Below are positions 1-8,984 of a stretch of DNA of 64,000 nucleotides, in pieces (position 1 is the stretch's first letter; each line of letters starts with the position of its first letter). Origin of the DNA: Myxococcales bacterium (GTDB lineage Bacteria; Myxococcota; UBA727; JABDBI01); the NCBI GenBank assembly GCA_023898405.1, contig CP060221.1:124001-188000 (forward strand). The letters run 5' to 3'. A program made the translations under genes and the position numbers. The notes beneath the pieces are model-generated. The model saw only the letters and a program-made list of their open reading frames with translations, had not been told where the DNA came from and ran no database searches.

Positions 1-717
1 CTCTTGCATAAGCTGCGGATCAAGGTTGAGCGATTGTCCACTGTTAGATCCTACATCCAATAAAACAGCGTTGTTTTTCTTCAAAATTTCGTCGGCAATG
101 CCAAGTTTATGAGCCGCTCTTCCCACAGCCCGCGCCGCCACCACAACTCGAGCTTGCTCAGTTTTTATCACAACTCCAGGAATCATCCTTATTTCACTTT
201 CCGATGTGGGCCAAGAAATATTCTGATGAGCTCCAGCATTTTTTAAAACGGCATAAATGGTTTTCTCCCCATTTTTTCTGCTCAATATTTTTATGCTTAC
301 TGAAGCTGCTCCCAAATAATTTTGAACTTTGCTTTCTAAAGAACCTTCCTGCACTATGCCAAAGTAACTATGGCCAATGACTGCTTTTGTTTCTAAACTC
401 GACCAATTTTTTGCTGAATCAATAATTTCTTTCTTGCTAATTTCGTCATTACTAAAAAACAATGTGTTTTCAAAACTAAAAATTTCTTTGTTGGCACGCT
501 CTATCACAAAATCTGCTTTCTCTGTGCCGGCAAAAATTCGGCTATCATAAAATGCATCGTAGTAATGAGTATTTTCAAATAACCCGGTGGTAATAACCAT
601 AGAGTGATTTTTGAAATTTGATTCCTTTGCAAACAAAAAATTTTTAGTCAAAAAAAATGATGCTATTAAAAGCAGCACACTGAATCTACATTTAATCAAG
701 AAACACCAACCTTTCAT
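1..717 (-). CDS. Exported protein of unknown function, C-terminus outside window
   Basis: The frame is open from an ATG at 717 to the window edge, giving 239 residues with no stop, so the C-terminal part is missing. Residues 1-30 look like a signal peptide: a short basic start, then a hydrophobic stretch (VLLLIASFFL) and a cleavage-like FAKES. The mature part has mixed beta-like segments and ends near LLDVGSNSGQ. I do not recognise a family; a weak resemblance to the phosphate-loop style of secreted phosphoesterases is not enough to name it. No strong ribosome binding site precedes the ATG. It lies 133 bases downstream of the pnp stop on the same strand and is separated from it by a terminator, so it is probably its own transcription unit. 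Confidence 0.6.
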   Translation of the reverse strand, partial: MKGWCFLIKCRFSVLLLIASFFLTKNFLFAKESNFKNHSMVITTGLFENTHYYDAFYDSRIFAGTEKADFVIERANKEIFSFENTLFFSNDEISKKEIIDSAKNWSSLETKAVIGHSYFGIVQEGSLESKVQNYLGAASVSIKILSRKNGEKTIYAVLKNAGAHQNISWPTSESEIRMIPGVVIKTEQARVVVAARAVGRAAHKLGIADEILKKNNAVLLDVGSNSGQSLNLDPQLMQE

Positions 718-781
718 TTCAATCAATATTATTTTTATTATCCGAGGTCGTCTTCATTATAAAACATAATATTGATACTTC

Positions 782-820
782 AAAAAACAAAACGGGCTAC
801 AGTAAAAACCTTCAGCCCGC
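782..820 (-). terminator. Rho-independent terminator after pnp
   Basis: On the minus strand the arms CGGGCT (819-814) and AGCCCG (798-793) form a GC-rich stem, followed by a T-rich run (792-782). It lies 31 bases past the pnp stop and closes the rpsO-pnp transcript. Confidence 0.7.
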
Positions 821-850
821 AACACAATCACCTACACCTAGGTATTTTAC

Positions 851-2992
851 TTAAATCACATCTCCTGCCTGCTTGCCGATAGCTTTCTTACGGCTCAAGC
901 GTATTTTGCCTTCTCGATCAATATTTAAGACAACGACATTTACCTCATCGCCTTCTTGCAAAACATCTGAAACCTTATCAACTCGCTTATCGGATAATTC
1001 AGAAATATGACAAAGACCCTCAGTACCAGGAAAGAGTTCTATAAAAGCACCAAACTCAAGAATCTTGCGCACTAAACCTTTATAGACTTTATTGATTTCA
1101 GCTTCTCTCGTAAGATCATTGATCATGCTCACTGCACTATCAACCGATTTTTTACCAACACCAGCCACCTGGATGGTACCATCATCACTCACTTCGACCT
1201 TAGCACCTGATCGAGCAATAATATCACGTATTATTCTTCCACCTGGACCTATTACATCCCTAATTTTGTCAGGATTAATCTTAAAGCGATAAATACGAGG
1301 AGCGTTAGGGGAGACTTCATCCCTTTCCTTGGACAGAGCTTTTTTCATTTCGCCCAAAATATGAAGTCTACCAAGTCGTGCTTGTTCTAAAGCCTTGCTT
1401 AAAATTTCACGAGACAGACCATCAATTTTTATGTCCATTTGGATAGCGGTCACACCGTTTTGTGTTCCGCATACCTTAAAGTCCATATCGCCCAAGTGAT
1501 CCTCATCACCCAAAATATCGCTCAGCACAGCAAACTTATCACCTTCTTTGATCATCCCCATGGCAATACCAGCAACTGGAGCTTTAAGTTTGATTCCGGC
1601 ATCCCACATAGCCAAAGTAGCCCCACATACGGTTGCCATAGAAGATGAGCCATTGCTCTCTAAAATTTCCGAAACAACACGAATTGTATAAGGAAAACTA
1701 GCATCATCCTGAGGTGTCATCGCTGCAACGGCTCTTTCAGCTAAAGCACCATGCCCAATCTCGCGCCTTGACGTTCCACGAAGCATGCGCGCCTCGCCTA
1801 CAGAGAAAGGTGGGAAATTATAGTGCAACATAAATTTCCGAAATGTCTCACCCATCAGACTGTCAATCTTTTGTTCATCATCGCCAGTCCCCAAAGTCAC
1901 GCTTACAAGTCCTTGCGTTTCTCCACGGGTAAACATTGCTGAACCATGAGTCCTTGGAAGCAAGCCTACTTCACAACAGATTGGTCTAATTTCTTCGTAG
2001 CCTCTTCCATCAATCCTCACTTTGTCATCAAGGACTTGATGGCGCATAAGATACTTCTTAATATCCGAAAAATAATCGCCAATTCGTTTTGCATTTTCAC
2101 TTGCATCACTTTCTCCCAATTCTTGGGAAATTTTTTCCAAAACAGATTCTTTACATGCATCTATTTTTGCATAGCGATCAAGTTTCTCTTTTGTTGCTAA
2201 AGCTTCGTTCAGTCCACTTGCTGCAGATGCAGACTTAACCTTTTCATATAAATCTTGATTTACTGATGCCGGGGTAAAAATAATTTTTTCTTTCCCCATG
2301 TGCTCGCGCATATCTTCACAAGCTTGAATTATTTTTAGCCCTTCATTTTGAGCAAAAAATAGCGCATCAACCAGCTCTTCTTCAGAAAGCTCCTGGGCTC
2401 CACCTTCCACCATTACAATGGCATCTTTGTGAGAGGAAACCATAATATCAACATCAGACTGGGCTAACTGAGGAAGCGTGGGATGAGCGATCCATTTACC
2501 ATCAATCCTCCCAACTCTTACTCCAGAGATTGGTCCACTGGTTAATGAAAAAGGTAGAGGGCTTAAGTGCAGAGCCATTGAAGCAGCATTAAGGGCTAAT
2601 ACATCGGTATCATGAATGCCATCGTGAGAGACCACAGTGGCAATAACCTGCACCTCCTCAAAAAAACCATCAGGAAATAATGGCCTTATAGAGCGGTCAA
2701 TAAGACGAGCGTTGAGAATTTCTGCATCCCTTGGTTTGGTTTCTCGTTTGAAAAATCCTCCTGGGATACGTCCTGCTGCATAGGTTTTTTCTAGATACTC
2801 ACAGGTAAGCGGAAAGAAGTCAGCGCCTTCTCGAGCTTTTCCTGAGCTGCACACGGTAACCAATACGATTGAGTCACCCCAGCGAGCCCAAACAGCGCCC
2901 GCGGTTTGCTTAGCAAACTTCCCGCTTTCAAATATGAAAGGTTCACGCGCAACGGCAACCTCATTTTTATGAAATTTTACACTATTATGCAT
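851..2992 (-). CDS. pnp: Polyribonucleotide nucleotidyltransferase (PNPase)
   Basis: PNPase degrades RNA 3' to 5' by phosphorolysis and is a core degradosome enzyme in the cytoplasm. The 713-residue product has the family layout: two RNase PH-like domains, a KH domain with the GxxG loop IGPGGRII near residues 582-590, and a C-terminal S1 domain (about 634-700). An upstream in-frame ATG exists at 3019, but I chose the ATG at 2992 because AAGGAA sits 6 bases before it, the upstream ATG has only a poorly spaced AGG, and PNPases start near this point. It follows rpsO by 61 bases, the usual rpsO-pnp pairing, and probably shares its promoter at about 3390-3416. Length is normal and no key motif is missing. 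Confidence 0.97.
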   Translation of the reverse strand: MHNSVKFHKNEVAVAREPFIFESGKFAKQTAGAVWARWGDSIVLVTVCSSGKAREGADFFPLTCEYLEKTYAAGRIPGGFFKRETKPRDAEILNARLIDRSIRPLFPDGFFEEVQVIATVVSHDGIHDTDVLALNAASMALHLSPLPFSLTSGPISGVRVGRIDGKWIAHPTLPQLAQSDVDIMVSSHKDAIVMVEGGAQELSEEELVDALFFAQNEGLKIIQACEDMREHMGKEKIIFTPASVNQDLYEKVKSASAASGLNEALATKEKLDRYAKIDACKESVLEKISQELGESDASENAKRIGDYFSDIKKYLMRHQVLDDKVRIDGRGYEEIRPICCEVGLLPRTHGSAMFTRGETQGLVSVTLGTGDDEQKIDSLMGETFRKFMLHYNFPPFSVGEARMLRGTSRREIGHGALAERAVAAMTPQDDASFPYTIRVVSEILESNGSSSMATVCGATLAMWDAGIKLKAPVAGIAMGMIKEGDKFAVLSDILGDEDHLGDMDFKVCGTQNGVTAIQMDIKIDGLSREILSKALEQARLGRLHILGEMKKALSKERDEVSPNAPRIYRFKINPDKIRDVIGPGGRIIRDIIARSGAKVEVSDDGTIQVAGVGKKSVDSAVSMINDLTREAEINKVYKGLVRKILEFGAFIELFPGTEGLCHISELSDKRVDKVSDVLQEGDEVNVVVLNIDREGKIRLSRKKAIGKQAGDVI

Positions 2993-3053
2993 TAGAGATT
3001 CCTTCACGTTTACCCTCATACCTGCATTACATTCTAAAAATTATTGAACTAAC

Positions 3054-3317
3054 TTACTTACGAAGCCCAAGCTTGCTTACAATTTGCTTGTAGCGTTCTA
3101 ATTCCCTTTTCTTAAGGTAATTAAGGAGGCTACGGCGGCGAGAAACTAGTTTTAGCAAGCCCCTTCGAGAATGGTGATCATGAGAGTGAACTTTCACATG
3201 CTCTGTAAGTTCCGATATTCTTTCAGTCAAAAGGGCAATCTGCACTTCGGATGAACCTGTATCGGAAGGATGCTGAGCAAAGCTTTGAATTAACTCTCTT
3301 TTCTTTTCTATAAACAT
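3054..3317 (-). CDS. rpsO: 30S ribosomal protein S15
   Basis: S15 binds 16S rRNA early in 30S assembly and helps bridge to the 50S subunit. The 87-residue product contains the family core DTGSSEVQIALLT, the HDHHSRRGLLKLVSRRR block and the end IVSKLGLRK. A longer reading starts at 3335, but only the ATG at 3317 has a good binding site (GGAG, 6 bases upstream) and it gives the normal S15 length. It heads an rpsO-pnp unit. In E. coli S15 represses its own mRNA; I see no clear copy of that regulatory fold here. Confidence 0.97.
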   Translation of the reverse strand: MFIEKKRELIQSFAQHPSDTGSSEVQIALLTERISELTEHVKVHSHDHHSRRGLLKLVSRRRSLLNYLKKRELERYKQIVSKLGLRK

Positions 3318-3387
3318 GATTTTCTCCGTCACCATCTACAGCGCACGTTCATCGTGCCCTAGTAGGGGTCTTTCAAAGTTGGAGCAG

Positions 3388-3416
3388 ACTATGTCAATTA
3401 AGTTCTTACCTGTCAA
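3388..3416 (-). promoter_or_regulatory. Putative sigma-70 promoter for rpsO-pnp
   Basis: Reading down the minus strand, a perfect -35 hexamer TTGACA (3416-3411) is followed after 17 bases by CATAGT (3393-3388), 4 of 6 matches to TATAAT. It is in the gap between the adenosyltransferase stop and the rpsO start. A sequence match only. Confidence 0.5.
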
Positions 3417-3422
3417 TTGAGC

Positions 3423-4004
3423 CTAAGCGTTCTCAAGAGAGCCATCCCATAATATGTCATTAAAACTGTTTTCATGGTTGGCAAAGCGAGCCATAACAAA
3501 AAGCAAATCGCTTAAGCGATTGAAAAATATAACAATTTCCTCACGAACATCAGAACCTGCTTCTTTAAGTTCCACCAAAGATATCTCCGCTTTTCTCACC
3601 ACCGTACGCGCAAAATGCAAGCGCGCCGCCGTATCGCTTCCGGTCGGAAGAACAAAACTTTTCAGTGGGGCAAGCCGTCCTTCAATCTGATCGATATTGT
3701 CTTCAAGCCATTTAATATGCTTTTGAGAAACATGATTTTTTAAATCTCTTTTAAGCAAATTGATTGCCGAATCTTTTGGGGCTGTTGCTATTTCCGCACC
3801 TGCACAAAATAGCAGTTTCATAATTTTTTCAAGAAGTTCTTTTAAGTGATTACTCGAACCAACTATGCTGTATGCTAAACCTATTGCAGAGTTAGCACTG
3901 TCAATATCCCCAAAAACTTTGACCCGCAAACTATTTTTTGATACGCGACCTCCACCAAAAAGATCTGTCTGCCCTAAATCTCCTCTTTTAGTGTAGATTT
4001 TCAT
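3423..4004 (-). CDS. Cob(I)alamin adenosyltransferase, PduO type
   Basis: Transfers the adenosyl group of ATP to cob(I)alamin to make coenzyme B12. The 193-residue product starts MKIYTKRGDLGQTDLFGGGR, the ATP-binding N-terminus of the PduO/MMAB family, and carries the later helix motif LPTGSDTAARLHFARTVVRK. The start at 4004 is preceded by GGAGG and overlaps the folP stop as ATGA, implying translational coupling; an upstream start at 4040 would add 12 residues not found in the family. Its place beside acyl-CoA breakdown genes fits a supply of adenosylcobalamin for methylmalonyl-CoA mutase, which is not in the window. Confidence 0.92.
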   Translation of the reverse strand: MKIYTKRGDLGQTDLFGGGRVSKNSLRVKVFGDIDSANSAIGLAYSIVGSSNHLKELLEKIMKLLFCAGAEIATAPKDSAINLLKRDLKNHVSQKHIKWLEDNIDQIEGRLAPLKSFVLPTGSDTAARLHFARTVVRKAEISLVELKEAGSDVREEIVIFFNRLSDLLFVMARFANHENSFNDILWDGSLENA

Positions 4005-4834
4005 CGTGACCTCCTCAGCCATGTTGCATCGATCAAGCACTTAGCTTCAGCTAGCATCTTCACATTATGGGTTCTTATCACCCCCACTCCTGATAAAAGA
4101 GCCATGACATTACCACCTAAGGACGCATTGTCTCTTTTCATTGGGTCCTCAATCCCACAAAGCTTACCAATGAATGACTTGCGGCTAAGCCCAATAAGCA
4201 CTGGAAAACCCAGAACCTTCAGACTGGATAGTTGAGCAAGAATAGTTAGAGAATCTTCCAAACCTTTACCAAAACCAAAACCTGGGTCTATTATAATTTT
4301 TTCTTTCTCTAGGCCAAGCTGCAACAATTCTCTGACTCGTTGTTGAAAAAAATCTTTCAGCTCATTGATTGGGTGTGAGTAATTTACTCTTTCACCAGCG
4401 TTTACACCAAAACCCAAACCAAAACCATGCATTAATACAACACGTTCAGCATTTTTCATTGTCACTGGCATCATTTTATCTGCCATAGCTGCACGCTGAT
4501 CATTGATCCACGTCGCTCCATGATCTAAGGCTGCCTGCGCAACAACAGCGCTCGAAGTATCGATCGATATACCCCTAACACCAGCCTTTTCTAAGCCTTT
4601 GATAACAGGAACTGCACGCTTAATTTGCTCTAAAATCTCTACTGGTTTTTTTTGTGGATCAGTATAGTAGGAGGTTGATTCAGCACCTATATCGATTATA
4701 TCAGCGCCTTGTTCAACCATTTCAAGCCCTCGAGCGATAGCCCTATCAGACTCAAGATAAAACCCTCCATCAGAAAAACTATCAGGAGTAACATTTAATA
4801 CTCCCATAATCAGCGCATTATCTACTTTAAGCAT
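4001..4834 (-). CDS. folP: Dihydropteroate synthase
   Basis: Condenses p-aminobenzoate with hydroxymethyl-dihydropterin diphosphate in folate synthesis; target of sulfonamides. The 277-residue TIM barrel shows IMGVLNVTPDSFSDGG near the N-terminus, GAEST, IDPGFGFGKG and the sulfonamide-site loop LIGLSRKSFIG, then RTHNV near the end. Some positions vary from common forms (GAEST for GGEST, INDQ for IND(V/I)), but the substrate loops are intact. It lies 11 bases after tmk and overlaps the adenosyltransferase by 4 bases. The pabBA/pabC genes at 18-20.5 kb supply its substrate. Confidence 0.95.
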   Translation of the reverse strand: MLKVDNALIMGVLNVTPDSFSDGGFYLESDRAIARGLEMVEQGADIIDIGAESTSYYTDPQKKPVEILEQIKRAVPVIKGLEKAGVRGISIDTSSAVVAQAALDHGATWINDQRAAMADKMMPVTMKNAERVVLMHGFGLGFGVNAGERVNYSHPINELKDFFQQRVRELLQLGLEKEKIIIDPGFGFGKGLEDSLTILAQLSSLKVLGFPVLIGLSRKSFIGKLCGIEDPMKRDNASLGGNVMALLSGVGVIRTHNVKMLAEAKCLIDATWLRRSR

Positions 4835-4845
4835 AGAAAAATCCC

Positions 4846-5451
4846 TTAGACCTTATACTTACTTTTAAATAGATGAACGATATGAGAGTGAACTTGGCTA
4901 ATATCCCCTGACGCATCCACCAAGACTGTGTGAGCCGGATCCTGGCCTGCGAAATGAATATAGCGAGCCTTTATTTTTTCGAGTAAATCTGCGGATTCAT
5001 AAAAGTCTTTTTTGCCATTACGCCCACTGAGCCTTTCAAAAGCAACACGGGCATTAACATCGAGCACAATAGTTAAATGCGGAACCAAGGCATAACGATT
5101 AATTTCTTTTACAAATGTAGTTGGTAAATGAAGTCCTTGATACACCAAACTTGATAAGACATAACGATCCAACACAATAAAATCATGTGTTTTCAGGGCA
5201 GGCTCCAAGACATCGTAAATGTGCTGCATTCGATCGGCTGCAAAGCACAAAGCTAACGCCGTTAACAAATGTGGCTCATTCTCGATAGGCGATGCGAGAA
5301 ATTTACGAGCTGCAAGCCCAAGTGAAGACTTGGTAGGCTCTGCAGAAGATAGAACTTTCATCCCTTGATGATTCAAATAATCCACTAACAATTTTGTTTG
5401 AGTTGTTGTACCGGCTCCATCCATCCCTTCGACAACTATTAACTTAGCCAT
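4846..5451 (-). CDS. tmk: Thymidylate kinase
   Basis: Phosphorylates dTMP to dTDP for DNA synthesis. The 201-residue protein starts MAKLIVVEGMDGAGTTTQ, whose P-loop GMDGAGTT is typical, and has the dTMP-site DRYVLSSLVYQG and a lid segment around SGRNGKKDFYE. An upstream ATG at 5517 adds 22 residues before the first beta strand; I chose 5451 because AAGGAG sits 6-7 bases upstream and the length is then normal. It is part of the long minus-strand run and is 11 bases before folP. Confidence 0.93.
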   Translation of the reverse strand: MAKLIVVEGMDGAGTTTQTKLLVDYLNHQGMKVLSSAEPTKSSLGLAARKFLASPIENEPHLLTALALCFAADRMQHIYDVLEPALKTHDFIVLDRYVLSSLVYQGLHLPTTFVKEINRYALVPHLTIVLDVNARVAFERLSGRNGKKDFYESADLLEKIKARYIHFAGQDPAHTVLVDASGDISQVHSHIVHLFKSKYKV

Positions 5452-5577
5452 ACTTTCTCCTTGGTATTGAGGGGCCATATTCCCACGATAAAAAACTTTT
5501 CTCGATTTTATATCCAAAGTATTCTTAAAAAAGAATCAAATAAAAACTGCGCTTCTACAACATGCTTCGACAGGGTT

Positions 5578-6081
5578 TCAGTGTTCTTTACTTTCTTTTT
5601 TAATTTTCGCATTCACTTCTTCAAAAGCGCTCAAAGCCTCTTTTCTTACGGTTGGATCTTCATGACCATAAGCATTGGCCAAAAGCCAACCTGCCGCTAC
5701 ATCATCAGCTATCTTTCGCGCTGCAATAATGGCCTGTCGGCGCATAACACTTGGTTTATTGTCGATAAATTTAATTATAGAAAGCATAGCTTGAGGTGAT
5801 TTAATTTCTCCCAAAGCCATAATACACGCATTCCCGATCGCTAAGTCATCAGTTTTCAACATCAGCTTAATAATCTGATCTTCTGCACCTGGAGCTTTCA
5901 TTTCTCCTAAAACAGTCACTACTTCCATAAGTTCAGCGTGAGATATCTGCTGACCATCATTTGCTGCTTTTATCTTTTGCAAAAGCGAGATAGACTGGCT
6001 CCCCTGTTGCTGTCGTTGACACTGGCAGGCTGCAAAACATAACATAAATATTATCAACCATAATCTAATATATTTACCCAT
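5578..6081 (-). CDS. HEAT-repeat-like lipoprotein
   Basis: A 167-residue predicted lipoprotein. Residues 1-19 form a signal peptide with lipobox FAAC, so it should be lipidated and anchored in a membrane. The rest is alpha-helical with repeating VVTVLGEMKAP, MALGEIKSPQAM and AAARKIADD-like helices, the pattern of HEAT or PBS-lyase repeats that mediate protein contacts. A GTG at 6102 is an alternative start overlapping the HMG-CoA lyase gene; the ATG at 6081 places the basic residues just before the hydrophobic core. It follows the HMG-CoA lyase stop by 8 bases and precedes tmk by about 125. Function unknown. Confidence 0.75.
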   Translation of the reverse strand: MGKYIRLWLIIFMLCFAACQCQRQQQGSQSISLLQKIKAANDGQQISHAELMEVVTVLGEMKAPGAEDQIIKLMLKTDDLAIGNACIMALGEIKSPQAMLSIIKFIDNKPSVMRRQAIIAARKIADDVAAGWLLANAYGHEDPTVRKEALSAFEEVNAKIKKESKEH

Positions 6082-6089
6082 TGACCACT

Positions 6090-7007
6090 CTAACTTCGAC
6101 ACATAGCAGCCATTTTTGCCGCAGGTGCTTTCTTAAGCAAAACCGCCATAGTTTGCGAAACCTTTACCAAGCTTTCAATAGAAATATCCGTTTGAATACC
6201 AACGCTGTTAAGCATATTCACCAGATCTTCTGTAGCCACATTTCCCGAAGCCCCAGGAGCATATGGACAACCACCAAGACCTCCCACCGCTGAATCAAAA
6301 GAGGCAATTCCCATCAAAAGCGCTATCCAAATATTTGCCAACGCCATGCCTCGTGTATCATGCATATGCAGGGCGAGCTCTTCTTTTTTCACGACTTGTA
6401 AAACCTGAGCTAAAATATTCATGGTATCACGCGGTGAAGCAATGCCTATTGTGTCACTTAAAGCAACCTCATAAGCCCCAAGTTCTAGCATTTGTTTGGT
6501 TAAAGAAATAATTTTTCGAGTCGAAACCTTGTTTTCGTAAGGACAACCAAAGGCACAAGAGAGATAAACTCTAAACGGAATTCTATCCCTTGTAGCTAAA
6601 TATGCTACTTCGCGATAACGTTCTAAAACGGCTTTTGTATCTGCATTTAAATTCTTTTGATTGTGCGTATCCGAAGCAGCTATCACAAAGGAGATTTCAT
6701 CTATTTTTCCTGTCCCAACTGCCCTCTCATATCCCTTAGCATTAGGAACGAGCGCAGCATAGCTCGCACCAGGTTTTTTTTTAATTCCCAATACAACTTC
6801 CAACTGATCTGCAAGCGGTGGTATCCAGCGCGGACTTACAAATGCCGTCACCTCAATACGTTTGATTCCAGCATCCACCAGGTTCTCAATAAATTGGATC
6901 TTTTGTTCTGTATCAATGATAGTTTTTTCATTCTGTAAGCCATCGCGCGGCCCCACCTCCATAATTTTTACAGAAGTGGGTAAATTTTTGAGACTTTCAG
7001 TAATCAT
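6090..7007 (-). CDS. Hydroxymethylglutaryl-CoA lyase
   Basis: Cleaves HMG-CoA to acetoacetate and acetyl-CoA, the last step of leucine breakdown. The 305-residue TIM barrel has EVGPRDGLQNE near the start (metal and substrate Arg), the metal-ligand HMHDTRG, and the family signature GLGGCPYAPGASGNVATED with its active-site Cys. It follows an acyl-CoA dehydrogenase gene by 23 bases, which with the neighbouring hydratase suggests a leucine/isovalerate or short-chain acyl-CoA pathway. No methylcrotonyl-CoA carboxylase is in the window, so the full leucine route is inferred. Confidence 0.93.
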   Translation of the reverse strand: MITESLKNLPTSVKIMEVGPRDGLQNEKTIIDTEQKIQFIENLVDAGIKRIEVTAFVSPRWIPPLADQLEVVLGIKKKPGASYAALVPNAKGYERAVGTGKIDEISFVIAASDTHNQKNLNADTKAVLERYREVAYLATRDRIPFRVYLSCAFGCPYENKVSTRKIISLTKQMLELGAYEVALSDTIGIASPRDTMNILAQVLQVVKKEELALHMHDTRGMALANIWIALLMGIASFDSAVGGLGGCPYAPGASGNVATEDLVNMLNSVGIQTDISIESLVKVSQTMAVLLKKAPAAKMAAMCRS

Positions 7008-7030
7008 AATATTACGAGCCTCCTAAATTA

Positions 7031-8182
7031 TTACTCAGCAAATTCTTTTAAAACTCTGGTGCCAATCACCAGACGTTGAATTTCGCTGGTTCCTTCATAA
7101 ATTTCTGTAATTCTTGCATCGCGATAGTGGCGTTCCATGGGATATTCACTGACATAGCCATTACCGCCAAAAACTTGCAATGCTTGATGAGCTACATAGG
7201 TAGCTGTTTCAGAGGCCATGAGTTTAGCCATAGCCCCTTCTTTCGTGAAAGACTGTTTATTATCCTTTAGCCAGGCCGCTCTATAACTTAATAGACGAGC
7301 TGCGTCGAGTTTTAGTGCCATATCAGCAAATTTGTTTTGAATAGAAGGTATCTGCGCCAATTTTTTACCAAATGCAATGCGTTCATTGGCATAACGAGCT
7401 GCACTTTCCATTGCAGCTCTTCCAATACCCAATGCTTGACCTGCTATACCAATGCGACCTCCATCAAGCACTGACATAGCTATTCGAAAACCATCTCCCA
7501 CTTCCCCTAAAATATTAGATACTGGTACCCTGCAGTCCTCAAAGATTAAGTTACAGGTTGATGAAGCACGTATGCCAAGCTTATGCTCTTTTTTTCCCAA
7601 ACTTAAACCTGGACTAGGCATATCCACCAAAATTGCAACTACCCCTTTATGTTTTAAGCTCGGATCAACCGTAGCAAAGACAATGGCAGCATCAGCCTCA
7701 TAGCCATTAGTAATCCAAGCCTTAGTTCCATTGAGGATGTAATGTTCACCATCAAGTTGAGCTGTAGTAAGCATCGCTGCAGCATCTGAGCCATTGTTTG
7801 GCTCACTTAGAGCAAAGCAACCAAGTTTTTTACCTGAAGCATAATCAGGAAGAAATTTTTCTTTCAGCCTACTACTACCAAATTTGTAAATAGGATCACA
7901 AAAAAGAGAATTATTGACGCTCATGATTACACCGCAGGAAGCACAGCCAGCACTTATCTCTTCCATAGCAATGACATAAGACAAAACATCAAGCCCTGCT
8001 CCCCCATACTCTGTGGGAATGAATACCCCCATAAGCCCTAAATCTGAAAGGGCAGAAATTTCATTTTTAGGAAACGCGTGGGTTTGATCGAACTCATGAG
8101 CTTTGGGTGCCAACTGCTTCTGAGCAAACTGTTGGCAGGTTTTTTGTAAAAGCTTATGAGTATCATTTAATAAAAAGCTCAT
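7031..8182 (-). CDS. Acyl-CoA dehydrogenase, short-chain type
   Basis: FAD enzyme that puts a trans-2 double bond into acyl-CoA and passes electrons to ETF. The 383-residue product has the family layout: N-terminal helical domain, the middle beta-domain with FALSEPNNGSDA and KAWITNG, and the C-terminal helical domain with RIAFGKKL and ALQVFGGNGY. The catalytic Glu is E363 in YEGTSEIQR, the position used by short and medium-chain enzymes (isovaleryl-CoA enzymes place it elsewhere). It sits 9 bases after the enoyl-CoA hydratase gene. The exact chain length cannot be read from sequence. Confidence 0.93.
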   Translation of the reverse strand: MSFLLNDTHKLLQKTCQQFAQKQLAPKAHEFDQTHAFPKNEISALSDLGLMGVFIPTEYGGAGLDVLSYVIAMEEISAGCASCGVIMSVNNSLFCDPIYKFGSSRLKEKFLPDYASGKKLGCFALSEPNNGSDAAAMLTTAQLDGEHYILNGTKAWITNGYEADAAIVFATVDPSLKHKGVVAILVDMPSPGLSLGKKEHKLGIRASSTCNLIFEDCRVPVSNILGEVGDGFRIAMSVLDGGRIGIAGQALGIGRAAMESAARYANERIAFGKKLAQIPSIQNKFADMALKLDAARLLSYRAAWLKDNKQSFTKEGAMAKLMASETATYVAHQALQVFGGNGYVSEYPMERHYRDARITEIYEGTSEIQRLVIGTRVLKEFAE

Positions 8183-8191
8183 TCTTACTCC

Positions 8192-8974
8192 TTAGATTCC
8201 CTCAAAAGTTGCCGCTCGTTTTTCTAGAAAAGCATTTATTCCTTCTTGATGATCTCGACTCGAAAATACTAAACCAAAGGCAGTTTGCTCCATAGCATTT
8301 AAATCTGCTACGCTCGCGCTATCTGTTCTCAACATCAACTTTTTCGCTAATGAGACAGCATAAGGACCACGATCATTAATTTTATCTGCGAGTGTTTTTA
8401 CTGCTTCCAGTACTTCGCCTCCGCTCACCACACGATTGACAAGGCCAATTTTCAGAGCCTCACTTGCGTTGATTTGTGTTGCTGAAAAGATCATCTCTTT
8501 AGCAAGGGCTAAACCAATTCTCTGCGACAAACGAGCTACTCCCCCAAACCCTGGGATCAAAGCGAGCTTGGTTTCTACTAGGCCAAACGTAGCGTTTTCA
8601 GAGGCATAAATAAAATCACATGCCAAAGCTAATTCCAGTCCCCCACCCAAGGCGTAACCATTGACCGCTGCGATAACTGGAATTTTAAAGCAGGCTATCC
8701 TATCCATCACCCTATGCCCTATCGCGGAAAAATTTTCTGCTTCTAAAGGCATTAAAGATTTCATTTCCAAAACATCAGCGCCTGCTACGAAACTTTTATC
8801 TCCTGCTCCTGTAATCACTACACAGCGAATATCTTTGTGTTCCTCAATTTCTATGAGCGCCTGCTCTATTTCGAATAAAACTCGTTTATTGATGGCATTT
8901 AAAACTTTGGGCCGATTAATGGTAATAATGCGAGTTTTATTTCTATCTTCTAAGATCAAATGTTCATACGCCAT
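8192..8974 (-). CDS. Enoyl-CoA hydratase (crotonase family)
   Basis: Adds water to trans-2-enoyl-CoA to give (S)-3-hydroxyacyl-CoA. The 260-residue product shows both oxyanion-hole regions (FVAGADVLEM, YALGGGLELALACD) and the two catalytic glutamates 20 residues apart, E114 and E134, so hydratase activity is likely. An upstream ATG at 8992 overlaps the dehydrogenase gene; the start at 8974 has AGTAGG upstream and gives the usual N-terminus. It lies between the hydroxyacyl-CoA dehydrogenase and acyl-CoA dehydrogenase genes. Confidence 0.93.
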   Translation of the reverse strand: MAYEHLILEDRNKTRIITINRPKVLNAINKRVLFEIEQALIEIEEHKDIRCVVITGAGDKSFVAGADVLEMKSLMPLEAENFSAIGHRVMDRIACFKIPVIAAVNGYALGGGLELALACDFIYASENATFGLVETKLALIPGFGGVARLSQRIGLALAKEMIFSATQINASEALKIGLVNRVVSGGEVLEAVKTLADKINDRGPYAVSLAKKLMLRTDSASVADLNAMEQTAFGLVFSSRDHQEGINAFLEKRAATFEGI

Positions 8975-8984
8975 AAAAGAAAAC